Positions 34,989 through 44,019 of a stretch of 64,000 nt of DNA are shown here, one piece after another (the first letter of the stretch is position 1; the number at the start of each line of letters is the position of its first letter). The position numbers were made by a program, and so were the translations under genes. The notes under the pieces were generated by a model. The model searched no databases. It was not told the origin of the DNA and saw only the letters and a list, made by a program, of their open reading frames with translations. Source of the DNA: Myxococcales bacterium (lineage in GTDB: Bacteria > Myxococcota_A > Polyangia > Polyangiales > Polyangiaceae); assembly GCA_016712525.1 (NCBI GenBank), contig JADJQX010000007.1:620001-684000 (forward strand), read 5' to 3'.

Positions 34989-35851
34989 AAAGAGGGCTCC
35001 TCGCGCACGTCGGCGAGCGCCATCGTGGCGGGAGCCCCACCAACGGGACCGAGCAGCTCCCGCAAGAGGTCGGCGGTGGAGGGGGAGGGGCGCGAGGCTC
35101 GTTTCAGCCAGGGCCACACCGGCCCGAACGGGACGCACCCGTGGTCGACCTCGTCCGGCAGGCACTCGGTGCGCACGTGGAGGTGATCGTCGTGAGGATC
35201 GGCGGGCGGCTTCGGACGTAGCATCATCGTCATGGCCCGGTACACGGTCTCGGTCGGCTCTCCGCGGGCCCGCGCCCACTCGAGCAAGAGGGCCTCGATG
35301 TTCTGGTGGACGAAGATCCACTGCACGTTGGCCTCCGTGTCCTCGACGAGCGCCTTCACGAGGAGCCACTCGCGCTCGACGTCCAACCGTAGGTATTCAC
35401 TTCGGTTTTTGTCGTAGGCGAGGCCGTCCGTGCCGACCGACGAGAAGCCGCGGCTCCGCACGGGCGCGCCGTCGAGCGTCGTCATGTAAAGGAGCAGATC
35501 GACGTCCCGGCCGACACGATGCGACGCGTGCCCCGACAGCTCGCCCCCGTTCTTGCGCGAGAGATCTCCGACGACCAAGGTGCCCCCGGGGCGCGCGTCG
35601 TCCACCTTCTTGGCGGCGTGCACGAGCGCCGACACGAGGCGGGGCACTCCGTAGTGGCGGTCGTCGTTGCGGAGCCATGCGAGGCCCGCGCTCTCCCTCG
35701 GGAGCTCGACCCCGGCCGTCAGCACCCCGCGGTGGGGCACACCGACGGAGCCCGTCACGTTCGGGACGAGCGGGCTCGGGGTGTTGGCGCAGCCCGCGAG
35801 CGTGAGGCACGCGGACACGGCGGACGCGAGAGAGAGGGCCCGGCGGAGCAT
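34985..35851 (-). CDS. Penicillin-insensitive murein endopeptidase (MepA-like) lipoprotein
   Basis: 288 residues, ATG at 35851. The signal peptide ends TLAGC, so it is a lipoprotein facing the periplasm. M74/LAS zinc-peptidase motifs are present: HASHRVGRDVDLLLY (the His and Asp ligands, about 150-165) and DPHDDHLHVR (about 236-245). MepA cuts the D-alanyl-meso-diaminopimelate cross-links of peptidoglycan. It begins 8 bp after the discoidin-like lipoprotein gene and is coupled to the DNA methyltransferase gene. The E. coli enzyme is soluble in the periplasm, so lipid anchoring is a difference. Confidence 0.85.
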   Translation of the reverse strand: MLRRALSLASAVSACLTLAGCANTPSPLVPNVTGSVGVPHRGVLTAGVELPRESAGLAWLRNDDRHYGVPRLVSALVHAAKKVDDARPGGTLVVGDLSRKNGGELSGHASHRVGRDVDLLLYMTTLDGAPVRSRGFSSVGTDGLAYDKNRSEYLRLDVEREWLLVKALVEDTEANVQWIFVHQNIEALLLEWARARGEPTETVYRAMTMMLRPKPPADPHDDHLHVRTECLPDEVDHGCVPFGPVWPWLKRASRPSPSTADLLRELLGPVGGAPATMALADVREEPSF

Positions 35852-35859
35852 CGTGTCCG

Positions 35860-37212
35860 CTATTCGTAGCTCACCTCGCCCGACGGGTGCACCTTTCGTG
35901 CGCGCAGCTCCGAGTAGGGGGCCACGGGCACGGCGTCGCGACGGGTGAAGTCGACCTCTCCGTGGCCGGTCGGGGTCGTCACGCACGTGATCTGGCCCGA
36001 CGCGGAGGCTCGGCAGAGCGTGCTCACTCGCTCACGACGGACGCTCCCGGTCCCCGAGTCGCCGAGGCTGCCGTCGGGGAGGACCTGGGGGAACGGGAAG
36101 AACGTCGAAATCCGAGCGCTCACGACCTCGACCGCCGGGCCGAGCGCGGTCTTCACGAGCTCTTTGCCCTCGAGCGCGGCCTCGACGATCCCGCCGCAGC
36201 CGGGGTTTCGGAGCTCTTCGATGCCGATGACGGCGGGCGTGACGAAGACCCCACGCGCGGTCGCGAGGGCGACCCGCGTCTCGATCGCGTCGTGGGTGTG
36301 CACACGCACCGTGCGCGCCTCGACGAAGGGCGGTTCGAGTGCGAGCTCGAGGGCCTTGCCGGGCACGCAGTACGGGGGCTCGATGAAGCCGGGGTACTCG
36401 TCCTTCTCGGCGGCGAAGGTCGGCGTGACGAGCGACGTGTGGGCCGCGCAGAACGCCGCGACGGAGGGATAGGGCCCGTCGACCGCCTTCCCCGCATCCG
36501 CGCCGAGTCGAGGCGCCGGAGGGGTATCGAGCGTGCCCACGACCACCGTGGGCGGCCCGGCGTGGGCGAGGACCTCGCGCCCGGGAGTGCCGAGGACCTC
36601 GAGCTCGCTCACCACGAGCTCACGCCACGCCTTCTTGGAGCCCGGTGTCGTCTTCTCGACCACGATGCGGTAGTCGCCGCCGGGGCCGTCGATGCGGAGG
36701 CTCTGGAGGCCGCGCTTGTCGGGATCGAGCGTGAACGAACGGAGCTTTACGCCGTCGCGCTCCACCGAGACCTCGGCGATGCGGTGGTTCGCCGTGAAGA
36801 GGTCCTCGCCCGCCTTGGAGGTGGCGTCGTAGCCGACCGTGAGTCGGATCGCGGCCACGTGGGCGTCTTTCGGGACGCGGAACGCGATCGCGCCGCCGAC
36901 GAGATCGCCCGTTTTTCCGTTCCACGCCGTGCCCAGCTTGCCGTCCACGAGAAACTCAGGAAAGTCCTTTGGATTCGCGACTTTGGACGATACCGCCACC
37001 TTGGCTGGGACCGTGTGCAAGAGGTTCTCGCTCGCGGGGCTCGCCGGTTTCTTCTCGGGCGAGGTCGCGTCCGTGCCGCCGTCACGAAGCGCTGGCGCCG
37101 CGGCCTCGGCGGGGCTCTCGTTCGCGGGAGGCGCCTTGTGGCACGCGGCGAGGGCCAAGGCTGCGCCGAGGACGTGGACGAACCGGTTCGGCGAGGACGG
37201 GAGGGACGTCAT
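35860..37212 (-). CDS. Lipoprotein with discoidin-like (NADase-type glycan-binding) domain
   Basis: 450 residues; the ATG at 37212 overlaps the plsB stop (ATGA). The signal peptide ends LAAC. After an Ala/Pro-rich spacer, residues about 70-205 show a discoidin-like pattern: VSSKVANPKDFPEFLVDGKLGTAW in outline, IAFRVPKDAHVAAIRLTVGY, and KAWRELVVSELEVLG. This fits the F5/8-type or NADase-type glycan-binding fold, which binds sugars. The rest, with scattered Cys (AFCAAH, PPYCVPG, NPGCGG, STLCRAS), is unknown. Its place before MepA suggests a peptidoglycan- or envelope-related role. Confidence 0.65.
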   Translation of the reverse strand: MTSLPSSPNRFVHVLGAALALAACHKAPPANESPAEAAAPALRDGGTDATSPEKKPASPASENLLHTVPAKVAVSSKVANPKDFPEFLVDGKLGTAWNGKTGDLVGGAIAFRVPKDAHVAAIRLTVGYDATSKAGEDLFTANHRIAEVSVERDGVKLRSFTLDPDKRGLQSLRIDGPGGDYRIVVEKTTPGSKKAWRELVVSELEVLGTPGREVLAHAGPPTVVVGTLDTPPAPRLGADAGKAVDGPYPSVAAFCAAHTSLVTPTFAAEKDEYPGFIEPPYCVPGKALELALEPPFVEARTVRVHTHDAIETRVALATARGVFVTPAVIGIEELRNPGCGGIVEAALEGKELVKTALGPAVEVVSARISTFFPFPQVLPDGSLGDSGTGSVRRERVSTLCRASASGQITCVTTPTGHGEVDFTRRDAVPVAPYSELRARKVHPSGEVSYE

Positions 37213-39926
37213 GCGACGCTCGAACGCCCGAGGTAGCCCGCGATCTTCCCCTCGATCGCCTGAGCCGCGTCGGCGCGGGCGAAGCTCTCGGCCAGCCGGA
37301 GCTTTCCGTCCTCGCGCGAGAGCACCCCCTGATCGACGAAGGCCTGGAACGCGTTGTCGAAGAGCGCGCGGCTCACGGCCTCTTTTCGCTCGATCTCGCC
37401 GCCGAGGAACATGCGGTCGCCGAGCGCGAGCGCGCGCTTCCCGAGCTCCTTCGGTGCGACGGGCCCCTTCACGAGCGCGACGAGCGCGCGCGCGGCGATG
37501 CGGTACCCTTCGACGAAGGGCCGAAGAATGCTCGCGTAAAGGCGCGTGTCGGCGCCGGCCTGGCCTGCGCCCACGGTGAGCTCGCCGCCGTCGATCCGCA
37601 CGATCTCGCCGTGGTCGATCATGGAGGCGAGCGTCTCGTCGAAGATGCGTTCGAAGGGGGCGTCGGCGCGGAAGCTGAACTCGTGTTTGAAGAGCCGCGA
37701 GAGCGCGAGCACGCGACCCGAGAGGGCCTCTTCGGTCATCGGTGGGCCCTCTTGGGCGAAGAGCGCGGTCGCGAGGAGCCCGCGGGAGACGAAGTGGTGG
37801 ACGACCCCGTTCTTCGAGAGATCGAGGAGGTGGCGGCGCTCGTCGCGGACGACGTAGAACGCGCCAGGGCCCGGGCGTGGCCCCGTCTCTCGGGGCGCGA
37901 AGGGGAGGCCCGAGAGCCGCGTTCGCTCGCGCGCCTCACGCTCGGCGGGGATCCCCGGGGTCTTCACGTCGAGGTGCCCGGCGCGGAAGAACAGCTCGGT
38001 CGCTTCACGGAGCCCGGAGATGCGCACGACGCGCCCGTCCGACGATGCGCTCGGTGAGAACCGCGCGCCGAACCGGGAGAGCAGCTCGAAGACACGCGTA
38101 GCGAGGGCGAGCAGATCGCCGTCCTCGATGCCTCGTCGACCGTGGGAGAGGAGCGCCGTCGCGACGATCGCGCCCGGTGTGGCGGCCGTCACACGGTCGA
38201 TCTCGTTCATGGTGCGGTACGCGAGCCGCGTCACCATGGCCCGCTTGCGTGCGGGGCTGAGCTCGCCCTCGCGGAGCACGTGGGACGGGGGGAGCGAGTC
38301 CCCGCGGCTCCGCTGCGAGTCGACCTCGGCGAGCACGGCCTCCATGGTGACGGGCTCACCGAACTGCACGTTCAGCTTCCCGTACCGGCCGGCCAAGGTC
38401 TCCATGGCGCGGAGGAGCCCCCTCACGTCCTCTTTGCGCTTCTCGCCGCCCGTAAGCTCACGGACGAGCGACTTCTCTTCGACGATGCGCTCGTAGCCGA
38501 TCGAGATCGGGCAAAAATAGACGCGTTTTCCGGCCGCGAGGGCGCCATCGACGATCATCGACAGGAGCCCGAGCTTGGGCGAGAGGAGCTTTCCCGTGCG
38601 GGATCTCCCGCCCTCGAGGAACACCTCGAGGGACTGCCCGTCGAGGATGAGCCTTCGCACGTACGCGTCGACCACCGCGCCGTAGAGGCGATCTCCCTTG
38701 AACGACCGGCGAATGAAGAACGCCCCGCCGCGGCGCAAGATGGGCCCGAGCGGGAAGAACGAGAGGTTGTCACCGGCGGCGATGACCGGGGCCGGCATGC
38801 GCGCGTGGTAGAAGACGCGCGTCAGAATGATGTAGTCGACGTGGGACTTGTGGGACGGGAGCAGCACCAAGGTGCCGTCCTTCGAGGCTTGTTTGAGCCG
38901 CTCGAGCCCCGTGACGTCGACCTCCACGTCCGAGTACATCTTGGCGAGGGTCGCGTCGAAGGCGGCGTCCATGACGCGCACCGCGTTCATGTCCTGGGCC
39001 GACTCGAGCTTTCGCAGCATCGCGTGGGCGCGGGCCGTGAGCGCGCGGCGCTCCTTGTTGCCTTCGCCGGCGAGCTCCACGATCGTGCGCGCGAGCTTCG
39101 GGCTCCGGACGACCTCGTCGCGGAGGCGATCGAGCGGCTTCTTGCTCGGGCCGACCACCGCGCGGCGCTCGCGCTCGAGGCGGCGGAGGAGCGCGTACGT
39201 GAGCCTTCGGACGAGCACCTCGTCGGACGAGCCGGGGCCCTCGGTCGCGAGGAACTGCGCGAGGTCCAGAGGCTCGCCCGCGCGAAGGATAACGTGTTGA
39301 TAGTTAAGTAGAAATTGGGCGAGGGTGCGCAGCCTTCCGGGCCACTCGCGTGGGCCGAAGAGCGCGTCGACGACGCCTTGTTCCGCGCTGTCGGGGTGCT
39401 TCGACCAGACGAAGACCTGGGGCACGAGCAAGATCGGCTGGCTACCGTCCCGCGTGCGCTCGCGCTGGGCGTCGAGCAGGGCACGAAGGTACGCGTCGCC
39501 CTCGGTGCGGCCGCGCGTCGGTAAGAGCGCCGCGCGGGACCGGCCCGACACGATCGGCGGCGGCTCGAGGAGCGACGGGGGGCGCTTCAAGAAGAGCGCC
39601 GCCGAGTGGCCCCGGGCGAGCACGTCCGCGAGCTCGCGGGCGTAGGAGGCGTCGTCCCGGGGGACGACACGTTCCCACAGCCCGCGGGGGGTGGGGGAGA
39701 GCGCGGCGAGGCCGTGGTCGTTCGCGAAGCGGACGCGCGGCAGGCCGAGCTTCTTCGTGAGCACGTCGAGGGCGAAGTAGTCGACGACCGAGACGTTCCG
39801 GAGAACGTAGACGGCCGTGCCACGCGCGTCGGCCTCGCGCACACGGCGCGCCCACGCGTCGTCGACCGTCATGCGCTCGAACGCGCGGGCGGCGAGCCTC
39901 TCGACGACCCCTTCGCCCGTGCTCAC
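37209..39926 (-). CDS. plsB: Glycerol-3-phosphate 1-O-acyltransferase PlsB
   Basis: 905 residues, GTG at 39926, about 100 longer than E. coli PlsB. It makes lysophosphatidic acid at the inner membrane, the first step of phospholipid synthesis. Acyltransferase motifs in order: SHKSHVDYI (HX4D, near 352-360), GAFFIRRSFKGD (near 406-417), FLEGGRSRTGK (near 433-443), and VYFCPISIGYERIVEE (near 468-483). It starts 3 bp after the preceding lipoprotein gene and its TGA overlaps the start of the next lipoprotein gene, so it heads a tightly coupled envelope run. Confidence 0.95.
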   Translation of the reverse strand: MSTGEGVVERLAARAFERMTVDDAWARRVREADARGTAVYVLRNVSVVDYFALDVLTKKLGLPRVRFANDHGLAALSPTPRGLWERVVPRDDASYARELADVLARGHSAALFLKRPPSLLEPPPIVSGRSRAALLPTRGRTEGDAYLRALLDAQRERTRDGSQPILLVPQVFVWSKHPDSAEQGVVDALFGPREWPGRLRTLAQFLLNYQHVILRAGEPLDLAQFLATEGPGSSDEVLVRRLTYALLRRLERERRAVVGPSKKPLDRLRDEVVRSPKLARTIVELAGEGNKERRALTARAHAMLRKLESAQDMNAVRVMDAAFDATLAKMYSDVEVDVTGLERLKQASKDGTLVLLPSHKSHVDYIILTRVFYHARMPAPVIAAGDNLSFFPLGPILRRGGAFFIRRSFKGDRLYGAVVDAYVRRLILDGQSLEVFLEGGRSRTGKLLSPKLGLLSMIVDGALAAGKRVYFCPISIGYERIVEEKSLVRELTGGEKRKEDVRGLLRAMETLAGRYGKLNVQFGEPVTMEAVLAEVDSQRSRGDSLPPSHVLREGELSPARKRAMVTRLAYRTMNEIDRVTAATPGAIVATALLSHGRRGIEDGDLLALATRVFELLSRFGARFSPSASSDGRVVRISGLREATELFFRAGHLDVKTPGIPAEREARERTRLSGLPFAPRETGPRPGPGAFYVVRDERRHLLDLSKNGVVHHFVSRGLLATALFAQEGPPMTEEALSGRVLALSRLFKHEFSFRADAPFERIFDETLASMIDHGEIVRIDGGELTVGAGQAGADTRLYASILRPFVEGYRIAARALVALVKGPVAPKELGKRALALGDRMFLGGEIERKEAVSRALFDNAFQAFVDQGVLSREDGKLRLAESFARADAAQAIEGKIAGYLGRSSVA

Positions 39927-39929
39927 GTG

Positions 39930-40553
39930 TCAGCCGCCGAAGACCTTCTGTGCGATCGCGATGATGCGCTTCGAGGTGTCGGCCGTGAGGCCCGTGCCCG
40001 GGTGGGGCCACGCGAAGTTCTCGCCTTTGACCTGGTTGCACGAGAGCGACACCATCACGTCGGCCGGGGGGCCGCCGGTGGCCGAGCCGAACGAGAAGCC
40101 GAACTCGGCGTAGAGGCAGTTCGTCGCGGCGTTCGTGAAGTTGCTCTTCGTGCCGAAGATCGCGAGCGCCTCTTCGCGCTGCGCCTTGTCGTTGAGGGCG
40201 CTGTAGCCGAGGATGCGGAAGTTGTGGAAGCGCTGGACCTGCTCCTGGCCGGGGGCGGGGGTCGCGGCGCCGCCGGGGATGAGGCCCGGCGGGATGAGGC
40301 CCGGCGGGAGCAACGACGCGCCGGCCGTGATCCACTGCTGGAGCTGGGGCGGGAGGCCGGGCACGGCGGCGCCCGGGGTGGCCGCGGCTTGGGCCGGGGG
40401 CTCGTAGTTCTGGAGCCGGTAGACCGTGATGGGCGCGTTCTTCATTTGGTCGAACGGGGCGGCCAGCGAGGGCGCGCAGCCGGTCGAGAACGCGAGGAGG
40501 CCCACGAAGGCCACGGCCGAGAGCGAACGAAGCGAGACGGAACGAAGGGACAT
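39930..40553 (-). CDS. Lipoprotein upstream of plsB, unknown function
   Basis: 207 residues, ATG at 40553. Signal peptide with lipobox FSTGC. The mature part has a Pro/Gly-rich centre with the repeat PPGLIPPGLIPGG and a C-terminal domain with two Cys (NCLYAEFGFSFG, LSCNQVKGE) that could form a disulfide. I do not recognise a family. It lies 3 bp before plsB, so it is probably the first gene of that run; a promoter is expected in the 180-bp divergent gap towards the epimerase gene. Confidence 0.6.
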   Translation of the reverse strand: MSLRSVSLRSLSAVAFVGLLAFSTGCAPSLAAPFDQMKNAPITVYRLQNYEPPAQAAATPGAAVPGLPPQLQQWITAGASLLPPGLIPPGLIPGGAATPAPGQEQVQRFHNFRILGYSALNDKAQREEALAIFGTKSNFTNAATNCLYAEFGFSFGSATGGPPADVMVSLSCNQVKGENFAWPHPGTGLTADTSKRIIAIAQKVFGG

Positions 40554-40733
40554 TTCGAGACCTCCAAAGGGAGAAGACCGCGGCCAGAGAGAGCGGGCCC
40601 GCGGAGCTTACCAAGATTTCCACGGGCGAGCGGGCACAAGATCCGAACGTGCCGTCCGGCCTCGAGGCGGGCCCCTCTCGTTCGTCGGAATCGGGCCCGC
40701 GAGGCGAGGGAGGCGCGCTATGGAAGAAGGGAA

Positions 40734-41153
40734 ATGTTCAAAGTAAAGAAGATTGATCACGTGGCCGTGTGTGTCGCCGACATCGACGCGGCGGCTGCAA
40801 AATACAAGGAAGCGCTCGGGCTCGAAGGCACCGTGAGGGAGGTCGTGGCCTCCCAGAAGACCGAGGCGCTCCTCCTCCCGATTGGGGACTCGAGCCTCGA
40901 GCTCATCGCGCCGAAGGGCAACGAGGGCCTCGCCAAGTTCCTCGAGAAGCGCGGGCCGGGCCTCCACCACGTGGCCGTCGAGGTCGAGGGGATCGAGGCC
41001 GCCCTCGCGTTCCTGAAGGGGATCGGTGTCCCGCTCATCGACGAGGCCCCCCGGAAGGGCGCACGCGGTCACAAGGTGGCGTTCGTGCATCCCAAAGCCA
41101 CCGGCGGAGTCCTGGTCGAGCTCGTCGAGCCGGACGAGCAGGCGCACACCTGA
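40734..41153 (+). CDS. mce: Methylmalonyl-CoA epimerase
   Basis: 139 residues, ATG at 40734 with an upstream GAAGAAGGGA ribosome site. It is a VOC-fold enzyme (two beta-alpha-beta-beta-beta units) that interconverts (R)- and (S)-methylmalonyl-CoA. Metal ligands expected for the family are seen: H9 (KIDHVAV), H79 (GLHHVAVEV) and E129 (VLVELVEP). KGPGLHHVA-like RGPGLHHVA is typical. Partner genes (mutase, carboxylase) are not in the window. It is monocistronic; the 235-bp gap downstream holds no feature I can name. Confidence 0.9.
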   Translation: MFKVKKIDHVAVCVADIDAAAAKYKEALGLEGTVREVVASQKTEALLLPIGDSSLELIAPKGNEGLAKFLEKRGPGLHHVAVEVEGIEAALAFLKGIGVPLIDEAPRKGARGHKVAFVHPKATGGVLVELVEPDEQAHT

Positions 41154-41388
41154 GCTCGCGTTCGCGGCCGGTGCTTTCTGCCGCACGGAGGCCGGGGAGC
41201 CGCGCTTTGTGCCTCGGAGCGCTCGGATGTTTCATCCCGCGCTACGAGGCGAAACGGTGACGGGCGTGTTTCCATCGCGTCGAGGCGCTGCGATGCGGTG
41301 AAATCGGCATGGAAAAGCGGCCTCCTTCCTAGTACGGTTCGGCGCGTCGCTCACGCCCCACGGGCTGGGTAGAACCAGGAGGATCGCT

Positions 41389-42549
41389 TTGAAGATGTCC
41401 CGCACTCGGATGGTCTCGGCAGGGCTGGCTCTCGTCATGACGGCGACGGCGAGCGCTCCGGCGTTCGCGCAGCCCACTCCCGCGACGCCCCCCACCATCC
41501 CGGCGAAGCCCGCTCCCGCCCCCGCGGCGAAGCCTGCTCCTGCGCCGCAAGCCGCGCCGGCCGCCAAGCCCGCGGCCGCCCCTACAGCCCCCAAGGCCGC
41601 CCCGGCCCCGGCTGCCGCGAAGCCCGCCGATCCCAAGGCGCTCGTCAAGTCGGGCGACACCAAGATGAAGGCGGGCGACTTCGCGGGTGCGCTGGCCGAT
41701 TATCAGGCTGCCGACGCCGTGAAGCCCACCCCGGAGCTCGCCTTCGCGATCGCCGAGTGCCACGACAAGCTGCTCGCCTTCCGCGACGCCGTGCCCGCGT
41801 ACGAGCGCTTCCTCGCCGCTACGCCGCCGCCCGCGAAGCTCAAGGACAAGGTCGAGCCGGCGCAGAAGCGTGTCGCCGAGATCAAGGGCATGCCGGGAAA
41901 GGTCCACCTCGAGTCGGGCCCGCCCAACGCGACCGTCCTCGTCGACCAGAAGCCCTTCGCCGAGAAGACCCCGACGGACCTCGACCTCCCCCCGGGTAAA
42001 CACACGATCCGCGTCGAGGCCGAGGGCTTCGAGCCCGCCGAGCGCGAGGTCGACGTGCTCTACGCGGCCAAACAAGACCTCTCGGTCGAGCTCGAAAAGA
42101 AGGCACCCCCGCCGCCTCCGCCGCCTCCCCCGGTGGTGGCCGAAGCTCCCAAGCCTGCGCCGCCCCCGCCGCCTCCGCCGCCTCCCCCGAGCAAGCTCCC
42201 CGCGTACATCACGGGCGGCATCGCGGTCGCCGCGCTCGGCGTCGGGACCGGATTCGGCATCGCGGCCCTGTCGAAGTCGAGCGACTTCAAAGACAACCCG
42301 ACGACCGAGACCGCCGACGCGGGAGAGAACGCGGCGCTCGTGGCCGACATGTGCTTCGGCGTGGCCATCACGTTCGGTGTGACGTCGGCGGTGCTCTTCC
42401 TCACGAAGGACGCGCCCAAGGCCGCCCAGGTCGGAGCCCCGGCGAAGGTCGCCGCCAAGCCCAAGGCCGAGGCGCCGCGCGTGAGTATCGTTCCCCCGCC
42501 CTACATCACCCCACAAGGCGGCGGCGCGGGTGCGCTGATTCGTTTCTGA
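41389..42549 (+). CDS. Exported TPR/PEGA-domain protein with polyproline linkers
   Basis: 386 residues. The TTG at 41389 lies 6 bases after AGGAGG; an ATG two codons later is the alternative. A signal peptide (cleavage after AFA, about 27) is followed by an Ala/Pro-rich stretch, a TPR-like helix pair (KSGDTKMKAGDFAGALADY and on), then a PEGA domain at about 165-230 (VHLESGPPNATVLVDQKPF). Two polyproline runs of nine and ten residues flank a hydrophobic pair of helices (about 270-285 and 318-340), probably membrane spans. The protein probably spans periplasm to membrane. It is a common Polyangia layout of unknown role. Confidence 0.75.
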   Translation: MKMSRTRMVSAGLALVMTATASAPAFAQPTPATPPTIPAKPAPAPAAKPAPAPQAAPAAKPAAAPTAPKAAPAPAAAKPADPKALVKSGDTKMKAGDFAGALADYQAADAVKPTPELAFAIAECHDKLLAFRDAVPAYERFLAATPPPAKLKDKVEPAQKRVAEIKGMPGKVHLESGPPNATVLVDQKPFAEKTPTDLDLPPGKHTIRVEAEGFEPAEREVDVLYAAKQDLSVELEKKAPPPPPPPPPVVAEAPKPAPPPPPPPPPPSKLPAYITGGIAVAALGVGTGFGIAALSKSSDFKDNPTTETADAGENAALVADMCFGVAITFGVTSAVLFLTKDAPKAAQVGAPAKVAAKPKAEAPRVSIVPPPYITPQGGGAGALIRF

Positions 42550-42563
42550 TCGCGAGGCATCCC

Positions 42564-42851
42564 ATGACGAAAAAAGCGCGCCTTCTTCTCCTCGTGGCCT
42601 CGCTGGGCGTGGCCTTCCTTGCCGGTTGTGAGCTCATCGTCGACTTCGATCGAACGAAGATCCCTGCCGAAGCCGTCGACTCGTCGGTGCCCCCGCGCGA
42701 CTCGTCGACCGACACGTCCGCCCCCGATGCCGGCTCGGACGCGACGGCCGACGCGACCGTCGACGCCACGCCCGACGCGAGCCCCGACGCCGCCTCCGAC
42801 GCGAGCTCGGACGCCTCCGGCGACGCGGCGGACGCGGCCGACGGTTCGTGA
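42564..42851 (+). CDS. Small lipoprotein with Asp/Ala/Ser repeat tail
   Basis: 95 residues, ATG at 42564. The signal peptide ends FLAGC, a canonical lipobox. After about 25 residues the rest is a simple-sequence tail of Asp-Ala-Ser/Thr units. Such tails act as flexible, acidic tethers in Polyangia lipoproteins, but here no domain follows, so the protein may be only a tether or a shortened gene. Its stop overlaps the GTG start of the PilT-like gene, so they are translationally coupled. Confidence 0.65.
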   Translation: MTKKARLLLLVASLGVAFLAGCELIVDFDRTKIPAEAVDSSVPPRDSSTDTSAPDAGSDATADATVDATPDASPDAASDASSDASGDAADAADGS

Positions 42852-43939
42852 GCGGAGACACCCGAGGTTCGAACCAAGAGAGCGTCTACGGCAACGAGGC
42901 GTTCTTCGCTCAGCTCCTCGGCAAGGCCGTGGCGGCGCAGGCGAGCGACATGCACCTGCGCGTGGGGGCGCCCCCTTCCGCGCGGGTTCGTGGCGATCTC
43001 GTCCCCTTTCGAACCGATCCGCTGAAGGCCGCCGACACGGAGGCGATCGCGCGCCTCGTGCTTCGTGGCTCCAAGAGGGGTGTCGACCTCGACGCGCTCC
43101 AGGAGGTCGACGCCTCCTACGTGGCGCCTGGCGTGGGGCGTTTTCGCGTGAACGTGTACCGGCAGCGCGGCTCGATCGGGATCGTGCTCCGCGCCATTCC
43201 GACGCGCATCCCGCTCATGACCGAGCTCGGCGTCCCCGCCGCGTGCGTCCCCATGTGCGAAAAGGAGCGTGGCCTCGTGCTCGTGGTCGGCGCGGCCGGC
43301 AACGGCAAGAGCTCCACGTTGGCCAGCATGGTGGGCCACCTCAACGAGACGCGCGCGCTCCACATCGTCACGGTCGAAGATCCCATCGAGTTTCTCCACG
43401 AGGACCGGCGCTCGAGCATCAGCCAACGTGAGGTGCACATCGACACGGGCTCCTTCGCCGACGCCCTCCGCGCGGCGCTTCGGCAAGATCCGGACGTCAT
43501 CCTCGTGGGCGAAATCCGCGACGAGCTCACGCTCGACGTGGCGCTGATGGCCGCCGAGACCGGGCACCTCGTCCTCGCGACGCTCCACACGCCCGACGTC
43601 ACGCGCACGGTGAGCCGAGCCCTCGCGCTCTCGCCCAAGCGCGCCGGGGCGGTCGAGGAGATGCGCGATCGCCTCGCCGACTCTCTCCAGGGCATCGTCG
43701 CGCAGCGCCTCTTGCCGGCCGCCGAAGGGGGAGGCCGGGTCCTCGCCGCCGAGGTGCTCGTGGCGACCGGCACGGTCCGCGAGGCGATCAAGCGGCCCGA
43801 GCACAACCCCCCGCTGAAAGAGCTCATGGAGAAGGGCGTGCACCCGTACGGGATGCAGACCTTCGAGATGCACCTCCAGCGCCTCGTCGCCGCGGGGCTC
43901 GTCACCCGCGACGTGGCCCGCGCGGCAGCGTCGTTCTGA
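42848..43939 (+). CDS. PilT/GspE-family secretion or twitching ATPase
   Basis: 363 residues, GTG at 42848. PilT-type motifs in order: ASDMHLRVG (32-40), Walker A GAAGNGKSS (148-156), Asp box VTVEDPIEF (174-182), Walker B ILVGEIRD (218-225) and His box TGHLVLATLHT (238-248). Normal PilT has GPTGSGKS; here Pro-Thr is Ala-Ala and the second Ser is Asn, which should still bind ATP. PilT powers pilus retraction. No pilB, pilC or pilus genes are in the window, so this may be a stand-alone paralogue. Confidence 0.85.
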   Translation: MSGDTRGSNQESVYGNEAFFAQLLGKAVAAQASDMHLRVGAPPSARVRGDLVPFRTDPLKAADTEAIARLVLRGSKRGVDLDALQEVDASYVAPGVGRFRVNVYRQRGSIGIVLRAIPTRIPLMTELGVPAACVPMCEKERGLVLVVGAAGNGKSSTLASMVGHLNETRALHIVTVEDPIEFLHEDRRSSISQREVHIDTGSFADALRAALRQDPDVILVGEIRDELTLDVALMAAETGHLVLATLHTPDVTRTVSRALALSPKRAGAVEEMRDRLADSLQGIVAQRLLPAAEGGGRVLAAEVLVATGTVREAIKRPEHNPPLKELMEKGVHPYGMQTFEMHLQRLVAAGLVTRDVARAAASF

Positions 43940-44019
43940 GGTTCCCCGGGACACGTGGGCGCGAACGTGCCCGCGCTCGGGTGACAAATTTTCGTTTGGA
44001 AACGATGGGTTGCGTGCGC

